38,743 nt of DNA from positions 20,607 to 59,349 of the forward strand of contig DCPZ01000092.1 in the NCBI GenBank assembly GCA_002323795.1, given 5' to 3'. The notes beneath the pieces are model-generated. The model searched no databases. It had not been told where the DNA came from and was given only the letters and a program-made list of their open reading frames with translations. Position numbers and translations under genes: made by a program. The first letter of the stretch is position 1; the number at the start of each line of letters is the position of its first letter. Positions 8,680-17,500 of this stretch are shown piece after piece. This stretch comes from Flavobacteriales bacterium UBA1531 (GTDB taxonomy: Bacteria > Bacteroidota > Bacteroidia > Flavobacteriales_D > Sanyastnellaceae).

Positions 8680-9417
8680 ATGAAACCGCGTGTTCATTTT
8701 CTATCGTTGGGTCGGGCGTCATACGCACCTGTTTGGAAGCAACAAGAGAATCTGATGCAATCCATCGTGCAGCGGAAGATTGCACGCAAGAAAGCGGGAC
8801 TTTCCGAACGTGAGCGATCGGAGGATCCAGAATTGGATTTGCCGATGAGCCACTTGTTGTTTGTAGAGCATCCGCACGTTTTAACCCTTGGAAAATCAGG
8901 AGACCCCGAAAATGTTGTGGTTACTCCAGCACGATTGAAAGAATTGGGTGTCGAATACTTTCCCATCAACCGAGGAGGAGACATTACATACCATGGCCCG
9001 GGACAGCTGGTGGGCTATCCCATTTTGGATTTGGATCAATTTTACACTGACATTGGCAAGTTTATGCGGATGTTGGAAGAGGCAATCATTCTTACGTGTG
9101 CAGATTATGGTGTAGAAGCCGGACGCATCGAAGGTCTGACGGGTGTTTGGATTGATGCAGACCAAGGCATGAGTGCGCGTAAAATCGCGGCACTCGGCGT
9201 CAAATGTTCTCGTTGGGTAACCATGCACGGATTTGCCTTTAATGTGAATACGGATTTGGATTTTTTCAACCTCATTGTCCCTTGTGGAATCGATGACAGA
9301 GGGGTCACTTCGCTGGCAAAAGAATGCGGGAAGGAAATCAATGAGAAGGAAGTCTCCGATCGCTTGATTGGTCACCTCGGTGTGCTTTTCGATTGGAATT
9401 TGATTTCTGTGGACTGA
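8680..9417 (+). CDS. lipB: Lipoyl(octanoyl) transferase
   Basis: LipB moves the octanoyl group from acyl-ACP to the lipoyl domains of 2-oxoacid dehydrogenases and GcvH, for LipA to convert to lipoate using Fe-S chemistry. The 245-residue product has RGGDITYHGPGQLVGYPI (98-115), the catalytic Lys168 in SARKIAALGVK, and the acyl-accepting Cys202 in FNLIVPCGI. A charged insert of about 20 residues (about 36-55) precedes the LLFVEHPHVLTLGKS strand. The ATG at 8680 is preferred to the overlapping TTG at 8677. It is tightly linked to the isomerase gene upstream. Confidence 0.95.
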   Translation: MKPRVHFLSLGRASYAPVWKQQENLMQSIVQRKIARKKAGLSERERSEDPELDLPMSHLLFVEHPHVLTLGKSGDPENVVVTPARLKELGVEYFPINRGGDITYHGPGQLVGYPILDLDQFYTDIGKFMRMLEEAIILTCADYGVEAGRIEGLTGVWIDADQGMSARKIAALGVKCSRWVTMHGFAFNVNTDLDFFNLIVPCGIDDRGVTSLAKECGKEINEKEVSDRLIGHLGVLFDWNLISVD

Positions 9418-9456
9418 AACCGTCGAATTTTACTGACCTTAGTGAAAATTCGGAAC

Positions 9457-10614
9457 ATGAAAACGACGCGTACAATCCTGACTATCGTTGCAGTGCTCGT
9501 GGCCTTGAGTTACATCACAAACCACGGTTACATATGGGGAGGCCTTTTGGAAACATACGCGCGCGGTTGGAACAACTCAAACATAGACGACATTGAATTT
9601 CGGGACTTGAGAACGATTTCTGCTCCTGACAGCGCGTCACCATGGATTGATAAGAGAAATTCAGGTCTGGAATTTTCCGAAGATGACTTGGCTTGGCACG
9701 AGGAATACATGTCGGCGAGTTTTTTAGTTCTGCGAGGAGATACACTGCTCTTCGAACAATATTGGCAAGGCCACGATCACACGACTGTCACCAATTCATT
9801 TTCGGCGTGCAAGTCAATTGTAGCATTGGCGGTTGGCTTGGCCGTATCCGATGATAAAGTCAATGTAGAGGATGAATTGGCTGACTATCTGCCTCGCTTT
9901 GCGGGTGACGGAGGTCGGGGCCTAACAGTGCAACAGGCGCTTCAAATGCGATCTCACATTCAATTTGGCGAAGACTACGCCAATCCATTTGGTTTTATGG
10001 CAAAAGCGTACTACCGGGACAATATGCAGGAATTGATCGAACCATTTCGGGTTCCAGAGGTGCCGGGTTCGAAATGGAAATATGAAGGTGGAAATACCAT
10101 GCTGTTGGGAGAATTGATTGCGGGTTTGGACGAAGGATCCTTGAGTTATTGGGTGGAGAACCGACTATGGAATCCAATGGGTGCTGAGCATGATGCGTTT
10201 TGGGCGTTGGACGCGCCTGACGATGAGGGTGGAATCGAACGATGTTTTGCTGCCTATTACGCGACATCCCGAGATTTTGCTCGGTTTGGGAAGCTGATCA
10301 ATCACCAAGGGAACTGGAATGGACAACAATTGATTGACTCAGCGTTTATGGCTGAAATGGTTGCTCCGATTGCCGAGATTTCGAACGAATGTGATGCCGA
10401 GCACTATGGATATCAAATCTGGCTGGGAGAAATGGAATCGGGCATGCCGTTCAGTTGCATGGAAGGATTGCGGGGTCAGATGGTCATTTCCGTGCCTGAA
10501 TTGGATGTGGTGGTGGTGCGCACAGGTTATGATAAAGACAAGCGAAAAGAGGGCCCATTGCCGTCAGACATTCTTCGTGTATTGAACATGGGCCTCCGAT
10601 TGATCGGGGCCTAA
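9457..10614 (+). CDS. Membrane-anchored serine hydrolase, class C beta-lactamase fold
   Basis: A 385-residue protein with one N-terminal transmembrane or uncleaved signal segment (about residues 6-22) and a beta-lactamase/penicillin-binding-like domain from about residue 85. The SxxK nucleophile motif is Ser116-Ala-Cys-Lys119 in NSFSACKSIVALAVG. The second motif is Tyr209 in KWKYEGGNTMLLGE, and the third region is GLRGQMVISVPELDVVVVR. These fit the broad family of esterases, DD-peptidases and 6-aminohexanoate-dimer hydrolases; nothing indicates true antibiotic hydrolysis. The ATG at 9457 is chosen over the GTG at 9442 because it gives a compact N-terminal anchor. Substrate is unknown. Confidence 0.85.
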   Translation: MKTTRTILTIVAVLVALSYITNHGYIWGGLLETYARGWNNSNIDDIEFRDLRTISAPDSASPWIDKRNSGLEFSEDDLAWHEEYMSASFLVLRGDTLLFEQYWQGHDHTTVTNSFSACKSIVALAVGLAVSDDKVNVEDELADYLPRFAGDGGRGLTVQQALQMRSHIQFGEDYANPFGFMAKAYYRDNMQELIEPFRVPEVPGSKWKYEGGNTMLLGELIAGLDEGSLSYWVENRLWNPMGAEHDAFWALDAPDDEGGIERCFAAYYATSRDFARFGKLINHQGNWNGQQLIDSAFMAEMVAPIAEISNECDAEHYGYQIWLGEMESGMPFSCMEGLRGQMVISVPELDVVVVRTGYDKDKRKEGPLPSDILRVLNMGLRLIGA

Positions 10615-10666
10615 AGCTTTGAAAATCAAATGTAAACTGACAATGTCCGGCAGTAAATCGAACGTT

Positions 10667-10694
10667 TTGATTCCCAAAGGGATTCATTGATTTG
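10667..10694 (+). promoter_or_regulatory. Possible promoter for the LytTR regulator
   Basis: TTG at 10667-10669, a 17-base spacer, then TTGATTTG at 10687-10694, which matches TAnnTTTG except for T in place of A at position two. It ends 18 bases before the ATG at 10713. It is plausible given the 98-base gap after the hydrolase gene, but one mismatch in a short motif is weak evidence. Confidence 0.35.
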
Positions 10695-10712
10695 TGGCAA
10701 GCAGGAATAAAG

Positions 10713-11516
10713 ATGAATCAAAACAATCAACCCATTCGATGTCTCGTTGTCGATGATGAGATGCACGCGCGACAGGCCATTTGCCGTCAAATCGAGAAGC
10801 ATTGTCCGCACTTTCAAATCATCCAGACGGCGAGCAGTGCTTCCGAGGCGTACCAACTGATTAAAGACCTTACGCCGGAGGTGGTCTTTTTGGACATCCA
10901 AATGCCACACGAATCAGGACTGGAATTGTTGGACAGATTCAAGGAGCGTTCTTTCTATGTCGTCTTTTGTACCACATACCATGAGTATGCTGTAGAAGCA
11001 TTGCGGAAGCGAGCGTTCGATTATTTACTCAAGCCCGTCGATGGAAAAGACCTCATAGCGTGCGCAAAGCAAATTACCCACAAATTACGGGTTCAACCGG
11101 AAGATGATGTGCCCAAACCGGGAGGGCGTCGGGTAGAGCTGATTACGTCGGGTCAGCGTCATTTTGTGCGGCATGCAGACATTTTGTACGTGGAAGCATC
11201 CGGCAGTTATTCTACGCTTTACTTGGAATCGGGTAAACGGATCACCGTTTCTAAAAATCTGAAACGCATCGCAGAGATGCTTCAAGACCCACTTTTCAAA
11301 CGCGTTCACAACTCATTTCTGGTGCGATTGGCGTCGGTTCAGGCTTTCAACCATCGCAAGGGCGTTCTCCAATTACCCAACGGAAAGGAGGTTCCGGTAG
11401 CCGTTCGGAAACGAGAGGAGGTGCGCCGAGACTTAATACAATTGATGGTGAATGAAGTGCCTGTAACAGAAACCAATTTGGCGGCAGAAGACCAAGGGAC
11501 GTTCGAAAAAACGTAG
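10713..11516 (+). CDS. LytTR-family response regulator (orphan)
   Basis: A 267-residue DNA-binding response regulator. The receiver domain (about 8-125) has the acidic pocket VVDDE (Asp14/Asp15), the phospho-acceptor Asp61 in VVFLDIQMP and Lys107 in FDYLLKPVDG. After a short linker the LytTR domain (about 140-240) carries DILYVEASGSYSTLYLESGK and RVHNSFLVRLASVQAF, characteristic of this beta-type DNA-binding fold. LytTR regulators usually pair with a LytS/YehU-type histidine kinase; none is encoded nearby, so the partner must be elsewhere. The ATG at 10713 is chosen over the TTG at 10692. Target genes are unknown. Confidence 0.93.
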   Translation: MNQNNQPIRCLVVDDEMHARQAICRQIEKHCPHFQIIQTASSASEAYQLIKDLTPEVVFLDIQMPHESGLELLDRFKERSFYVVFCTTYHEYAVEALRKRAFDYLLKPVDGKDLIACAKQITHKLRVQPEDDVPKPGGRRVELITSGQRHFVRHADILYVEASGSYSTLYLESGKRITVSKNLKRIAEMLQDPLFKRVHNSFLVRLASVQAFNHRKGVLQLPNGKEVPVAVRKREEVRRDLIQLMVNEVPVTETNLAAEDQGTFEKT

Positions 11517-11532
11517 CGCTCGCATCGCGGGT

Positions 11533-11540
11533 TATCTTTG
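11533..11540 (+). promoter_or_regulatory. Promoter -7 box for rlmN
   Basis: TATCTTTG is a perfect TAnnTTTG match ending six bases before the rlmN ATG at 11547. No clear TTG lies 17-20 bases upstream. The spacing implies a transcript with at most a few leader bases. Confidence 0.55.
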
Positions 11541-11546
11541 CCCCAC

Positions 11547-12608
11547 ATGAAACGGCGTGATATCAGGCTATTGAGCCAAGAAGAGTTGAGGGAAGCGGTC
11601 GTTGCACTGGGTGAAAAAGCATTTCGTTCGAAGCAGTTGGAGGAATGGATTTGGACAAAATCGGCATCCTCGTTTGACGACATGAGCAACTTATCAAAGG
11701 GATTTCGCGCCAAGCTGGAAGCGGAATTCGATTTGAACAGAATTGAATTGTCCGACCAGCAGATCAGTCGTGATGGAACAATCAAATGCGCATTTGATGT
11801 GCGTGCGGGTCAGGTGATTGAAGGAGTGCTTATTCCGACTTCGAAGCGCATGACGGCTTGTATTTCCTCTCAAGTCGGATGCAGTTTGGCGTGTAAGTTT
11901 TGCGCAACGGGAAAGCTCAAATTGCTGAAGAACCTTAGTGCGGCAGAAATTTATGACCAAGTGGAGATGATACGGGGGTTGGCCGATCGACATTACGACA
12001 AGAACCTCAGCAACATTGTTTACATGGGCATGGGGGAGCCGCTGCTCAATTACAGTGCCGTTCTGGAATCCATAGATCGAATTTGTGGAGAGCCTGGACT
12101 GGGCATGTCGCCAAAACGCATAACGGTCAGTACGGCTGGAATCGCAAAGGCCATTAGGCGATTGGGAGATGATGAGGTTCGATTCAATTTAGCCCTTTCG
12201 CTTCATGCGGCCAACGATGATAAGCGCAAAAGGATCATGGCGATCAATGAGTCAAACAACCTTGAAGCGTTGGCGGAAGCGTTGCTGTATTTCTATGAGA
12301 GAACCGGTACACGAGTGACATACGAGTACATTATCTTCAAGGATTTTAACGACGACCTGGAAGATGCTCGGGAATTGGCGGCATTTTGCGAGCACGTCCC
12401 TTGTAAAGTGAACGTCATCGAATACAACCCCATTGACGAAGGTGAATTCGAAATGGCTAGCACAGAACGCGTGGATGCCTTTGTGGATTTGCTGGAATCG
12501 AAGAACATCATTGTGAACGTGCGAAGGTCGAGAGGAAAAGACATTGACGCTGCTTGCGGTCAATTGGCGAATAAGAACGCGATAGCAGTTCCCCAGCCGA
12601 AAAATTGA
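11547..12608 (+). CDS. rlmN: Dual-specificity 23S rRNA/tRNA adenine C2-methyltransferase
   Basis: RlmN is a radical-SAM enzyme that methylates C2 of A2503 in 23S rRNA and A37 in some tRNAs. The 353-residue product has the CxxxCxxC cluster motif at Cys112, Cys116 and Cys119 (GCSLACKFCATG). It also has the two mechanistic cysteines: Cys105 in MTACISSQVG and Cys337 in IDAACGQLA, the latter being the methyl carrier. GMGEPLLNY, a SAM-binding motif, is present. The ATG at 11547 is preferred over the TTG at 11538, which lies inside the promoter box. Its stop abuts the stop of the converging lepA gene with no base between. It needs a 4Fe-4S cluster, supplied by Suf. Confidence 0.96.
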   Translation: MKRRDIRLLSQEELREAVVALGEKAFRSKQLEEWIWTKSASSFDDMSNLSKGFRAKLEAEFDLNRIELSDQQISRDGTIKCAFDVRAGQVIEGVLIPTSKRMTACISSQVGCSLACKFCATGKLKLLKNLSAAEIYDQVEMIRGLADRHYDKNLSNIVYMGMGEPLLNYSAVLESIDRICGEPGLGMSPKRITVSTAGIAKAIRRLGDDEVRFNLALSLHAANDDKRKRIMAINESNNLEALAEALLYFYERTGTRVTYEYIIFKDFNDDLEDARELAAFCEHVPCKVNVIEYNPIDEGEFEMASTERVDAFVDLLESKNIIVNVRRSRGKDIDAACGQLANKNAIAVPQPKN

Positions 12609-14399
12609 TCAGTCGAGTTTGAGCACAGCCAGAAATGCAGACTGAGGCACCTCAATGTTTCCCACCTGCCGCATCCGCTTCTTTCCTTTCTTCTGCTTTT
12701 CGAGGAGCTTGCGTTTTCGTGTGATATCACCTCCATAACATTTGGCTGTTACGTCCTTACGCACAGGCTTGATGGTCTCTCGGGCGATGATTTTTGCCCC
12801 AATCGCGGCCTGCAGCGCAATCATGAATTGTTGTCTTGGGATTAGTTCCTTGAGTTTAAGGCAAATGCGTTTGCCCAAATCGAAGGCATTGTCTTTGTGG
12901 ATGAGTGCGCTTAAGGCATCTACGGGGTCACCGTTCAGCATAATGTCAAGCTTCACCAGCTTCGACTCTTTGTATTCATCTGGGAAGTAATCGAATGACG
13001 CGTAGCCTCGTGACACTGATTTTAGTTTGTCATAGAAATCGAAGACGATTTCACCGAGCGGCATTTCAAACGAGAGTTCTACCCTGTCTGAGGTGAGGTA
13101 GACTTGGTTGGTGAGCACCCCGCGCTTTTCGATGCAGAGGTTCATCACTTGGCCGATGTATTCGCTTTTGGTAATGACTTGCGCCTTTATGAATGGCTCT
13201 TCAACGTGCAACAAGTGGTTTGGCTCTGGCAAATCGGATGGATTGTTGACGATGAGCATCTCATCTGTCTTGGTGTATGCGTGATAGCTTACGTTGGGAA
13301 CGGTGGTGATGACCGTCATATTGAACTCCCGTTCGAGTCGCTCTTGGATGATTTCCATGTGGAGCATGCCGAGGAATCCGCAACGGAACCCGAAACCTAG
13401 AGCCGCTGAAGACTCGGGCTCAAAGACCAAAGAGGCGTCATTCAGCTGAAGCTTTTCCATGCTGGCTCTCAACTCCTCATAATCCTCCGTATCCACAGGG
13501 TAAATGCCTGCAAAGACCATTGGCTTTACGTCCTCAAACCCCTGCACTTTATCCTCGCATGGAGAAGATTCGAGCGTGATGGTATCCCCAACCTTGATCT
13601 CACGCGCATCCTTGATTCCGGAAATTATATAACCAACGTTGCCTGCTGAAAGCTCTTTTTTTGGCATCAACTCCATCCCAAGGGTTCCAATCTCATCTGC
13701 ATCGTACACCTGATTGGTTGCGAAAAACTTCACGCGATCCCCCTTTTTGAGGCGTCCATTCAAGATTCTGTAATAAGCGATAATGCCGCGAAACGAATTG
13801 TAAACGCTGTCAAAAATCATGGCTTGCAGCGGGGCATTCTCCTCGCCACCTGGCGCTGGAACGCGCTCCACGATGGCCTCAAGTATGTCATCGACACCAA
13901 GACCGCTCTTTCCGCTAGCAGGAATAATGTCATCAAGGGAACAACCAATGAGGTCAACGATTTGATCACCGACAACTTCTGGGTCAGCAGAATCCAAATC
14001 CATCTTGTTCAAGACCGGAATGATTTCGAGGTCGTGTTCCAATGCCAGATAAAGGTTCGAGATGGTCTGAGCTTCAATGCCTTGGGTGGCATCCACTATC
14101 AGCAACGCACCTTCACAAGCTGCAATGGAACGCGACACTTCGTAGCTAAAGTCCACGTGCCCCGGAGTGTCGATGAGGTTGAATACAAATTCCTCTCCGC
14201 TTGGGGAGGTGTACGCCATCTGGATGGCGTGGCTCTTTATGGTGATTCCACGCTCCCTTTCGAGATCCATGTCATCAAGGGCCTGTTCTTGCATCTGGCG
14301 CTCACTGATTGTCCCAGTCGTCTGCAAAAGACGGTCAGCTAGGGTGCTTTTGCCGTGGTCAATGTGGGCAATAATGCAAAAATTACGGATGTTCTTCAT
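12609..14399 (-). CDS. lepA: Elongation factor 4 (LepA GTPase)
   Basis: EF4 is a ribosome-associated translational GTPase. The 596-residue product has G1 AHIDHGKST, G3 DTPGHVDF, G4 NKMD, EF-G-like domains II, III and V, and the LepA-specific C-terminal domain (DALSALIHKDNAFDLGKRIC, then the basic RKRKLLEKQKKGKKRM stretch). The ATG at 14399 gives the standard MKNIRNFCIIAHIDHGKST start; the frame runs 14 codons further upstream but this extension is not family-like. A perfect TAnnTTTG box lies 17 bases upstream. Confidence 0.97.
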   Translation of the reverse strand: MKNIRNFCIIAHIDHGKSTLADRLLQTTGTISERQMQEQALDDMDLERERGITIKSHAIQMAYTSPSGEEFVFNLIDTPGHVDFSYEVSRSIAACEGALLIVDATQGIEAQTISNLYLALEHDLEIIPVLNKMDLDSADPEVVGDQIVDLIGCSLDDIIPASGKSGLGVDDILEAIVERVPAPGGEENAPLQAMIFDSVYNSFRGIIAYYRILNGRLKKGDRVKFFATNQVYDADEIGTLGMELMPKKELSAGNVGYIISGIKDAREIKVGDTITLESSPCEDKVQGFEDVKPMVFAGIYPVDTEDYEELRASMEKLQLNDASLVFEPESSAALGFGFRCGFLGMLHMEIIQERLEREFNMTVITTVPNVSYHAYTKTDEMLIVNNPSDLPEPNHLLHVEEPFIKAQVITKSEYIGQVMNLCIEKRGVLTNQVYLTSDRVELSFEMPLGEIVFDFYDKLKSVSRGYASFDYFPDEYKESKLVKLDIMLNGDPVDALSALIHKDNAFDLGKRICLKLKELIPRQQFMIALQAAIGAKIIARETIKPVRKDVTAKCYGGDITRKRKLLEKQKKGKKRMRQVGNIEVPQSAFLAVLKLD

Positions 14400-14416
14400 C
14401 GATCGATCTTGTTCTA

Positions 14417-14424
14417 CAAAAATA
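14417..14424 (-). promoter_or_regulatory. Promoter -7 box for lepA
   Basis: On the minus strand this reads TATTTTTG, a perfect TAnnTTTG match, 17 bases upstream of the lepA ATG. No TTG is found at the ideal -33 distance. It would give a leader of about 13 bases. Confidence 0.5.
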
Positions 14425-14487
14425 CAGTGCAAGGGACTCATTTTGTCGGATGTTTCATCGCTTATTTCTAATGGCGCTCCGATGCAC

Positions 14488-14495
14488 TATATTTA
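14488..14495 (+). promoter_or_regulatory. Possible promoter for the nidogen-like T9SS protein
   Basis: TATATTTA matches TAnnTTTG except for the last base, with TTC 19 bases upstream in place of TTG. It lies 80 bases before the ATG at 14576, so the leader would be about 75 bases. It is one of several loose matches in the 176-base lepA/T9SS divergent gap and is only suggestive. Confidence 0.3.
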
Positions 14496-14575
14496 CAAAC
14501 TTCTCGAGTCGAAAATTGTTGAGAGCGCAACGTTTTTGTCAATTTTTCGGTTCTGAAAATGAAAACCTGATTTAC

Positions 14576-17500
14576 ATGAAGCAATTCTGTTTTGTCCTCG
14601 CCTCACTCCTTGTTTCCATTTCCTCGTTTGGTCAAAACCTGACCAATGATAGGCTTGATTTTTCCACGGGTAGCGAAGCGTATCAACAGCCCTCAATGAC
14701 AACGGCTGAAGACATTCTCGATCGTTACGGCTCGTTCAAAGGGGCGGTATTGAATATGACCCGTGATGAACACATCGTCCTTCGTGCATGGGAAGGTTTT
14801 GACAAGGATGCGGCGCGCAAAATTTTGAAAGACCGCAAAGACCAGTGGAAGCTCGATCATGCAGATGAAATAGAGGCTCGGAAGCAAGCGAGAATGCAAC
14901 AAACAGATGGATGTGATTGCTGGGTTGAGCCCGACGGATCATACATAACGGTTGATGGCGCAGCCAGTGATAATGCATATTCCGGCGCGGCGGAGTACGT
15001 TGATTTTTCAACACCAGCCATCCAATTGCCATTTGAATTTGAGTTGTACGGCATTGTCTATGACAGCTTTTTTCTGAATTCAAAGGGTTCGGTGTCGTTC
15101 GGAGGTTATACTATCGATTGGACTCCGGAGGAGTTTCCTGTCACCACAGACGAGGTTGCTCAAATTGCCGGCTTTTGGGCCGATTCAGACTACACCACTT
15201 CAGGTGAAATTTATTACAAAGTCACGCAAGAAGAAGTCTACATCAATTTTGTTGATGTTGGATACTACAATGACAACACGGATTTGCTGAATTCGTATCA
15301 AATTGTCATCACAAGCGATGATTCGGGCGCGCTACCTGACGGCGCAAACACACAGATGTGTTACCTGGACATGAACTGGGCTCATGGTGACGTTGGTGGG
15401 TCCGGGGGATGTTGCGGAACTAGCCCGGCCACAGTTGGGATGGACGCCGCACCTGACTTTGGTCCGTATCTTCAGTTTGGCCGCTTCAATACATTGGACG
15501 ACACCTACAATGGACCGCAAGGCACGGGTGATGGCAACGATGATGGAGTTAACTGGTTGGATTACCGAATTTTCAATATGGACGCATCTGAGGATAGTGA
15601 AAACATCAACCCATTCCCCACCGGTAGTTTGGGGTGTGACACGCTCATCCTGTGTTTGGGGAATACGTTCGACATCAACATGAGCTTTTTAGGCCCTGAG
15701 CCGAATCAAACCATTTCTGTTGAGACCAATGATTTGGCCGGGTGGGATTACGATTTGACCGACGGAGAGACAGCAAACATTACAGGGCTGTTTACGGCTT
15801 TGCCGGAAAATGTTGGCACCAATGTGATCAACATCACAGCCACCGATGATGGCACACCCACGGGAGTGACAGAACTCACCGTAATCATTGAAGTCCTCAA
15901 CATTGAATTGCCGGAGTTGGTAATAGAAGGAAACAGTGCAATTTGTGCAGGGGGCGAAGTGGAAATAACGGCTTCGGGAGCCTTTGATGAAATTGTGTGG
16001 TCGAATGGTGTGGTGGGCAATACGAACACTTACACTTTCGGCGGAACGTTTTTTGTTACAGGATACTTGGATCAATGCACTCAAGTAGAGGAGTTTTATG
16101 TGGATCAAAGCCCGTACTTTCTACCTGATGTAGAAGTGGACCCACCCTCAGTTTGTCCCGGTCAAACGACCGTGGCAATCGTTGATTCGCTCGAGCAATT
16201 GGGCTATGACATATATGAGTGGGAGGGAGATTGGAACGGGCTTGGAGGAGAAGTCGTCGGAACCATCGGAGAAGCCGGTGCTGAGCTGACCGCTGGAGTT
16301 TTCCGTTTGTTGGTTACAGATGATGAAGGTTGTCAAGGCCAAAGGGTCTTCATCATCGAGACCGTTGGCTCGTATATCCCTGATGCCACGATTGAGCCAT
16401 ATTGCGATGGCATACCAAATGAAGTGACGTTCGACGGCGGATATTCGAGCCCAGAGGAGGGTACTTTTTACGTGTACCTGAGTTCCAATGAAGATTCGGG
16501 TTGGGGCGGTAGCTATTTGGAACTGATTATCAACGGGACAGACAGCTACATTTTGACCTCTTCGGCGAGCTTCACTCAATTTGACTTTGACATTGCGGCT
16601 GGCGATGATATGGAGTTGATTTTCTATGATGACGCCAACATTGACTCGGATGTACTTTCGGTTACTGTTTACAACTGTGGTTATGAGAACGGGATTGAAT
16701 TGAATGACTTGGCTCCAGGGACAATTTTGACAGCTGCAGCAGACTGTGAAGCGTCTCCGGCAATTGGTGAATGGAATTGCCTTTCTGGACCAGAGCCTTG
16801 GTCGTTTTCAAATCCCAATGAGTATGACACAGATTTTTTCCCAACGGGATATGGCTTGTACGAAATCTGTTTCACAGAAGAGACATGCGAGCAGGATTAC
16901 TGCTATGACGTCGAGATCACTGAGGAGCCATCAATTACCCTGTCAACAGCGAATGACGTGCTTTGCAATGGGGAAGCAACAACGGTTTTTGCAGATGTTG
17001 TGGACATCGGGGGAACGGCCGGATTGAATTGGTCAGCTCCGGGGGATGACGATGTGTTTGAAAATGACTTCTCATTCTCAAATCCTACCACTTACAATGC
17101 TTCTGTGGTTATCACGAATGGATGCGGTACTGCCAATGCGTCGATTCCGCTATACTCACAATACACACCTGAGCCTGAATTGGAAGATGAAAGTTTGTGT
17201 GACGGAGGAGAAGTCTATCTCGATCCCACGAGCCCGGATACGCCAGACCTTGAGTTTGAATGGTTCATTGATGGGGATTTGATTCCTGGCGAAATTGCTG
17301 AGGAGTACACAGCGGTTTCTACAGGAGAGTTTTGTGTAGAGGTAAGCAATCAATGCGGACAAGGCGAGGCTTGTGCTTTGATCACCATTGTCGGTGAAAT
17401 TCCACCGCCACTTGATAGCACGGCAGTCGACTGCGCTGGAGAAGGCATCGCTGTTGTTGCGCCAGACTTGCCCAGTGGATATACGGTTGAATGGCCTGAC

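Noticed and set aside
11502..11516. Small ACGTT/AACGT hairpin at the end of the LytTR gene
   Set aside because: Five base pairs, AT-rich, no T-run after it, and it overlaps coding sequence.
13824..14342. 172-residue frame on the plus strand
   Set aside because: It is fully antisense to the conserved GTPase domain of lepA and shows no domain or promoter of its own.
15689..16579. Minus-strand frames of 139 and 143 residues
   Set aside because: They are antisense to the T9SS protein, whose domains and reading frame are continuous through this stretch.
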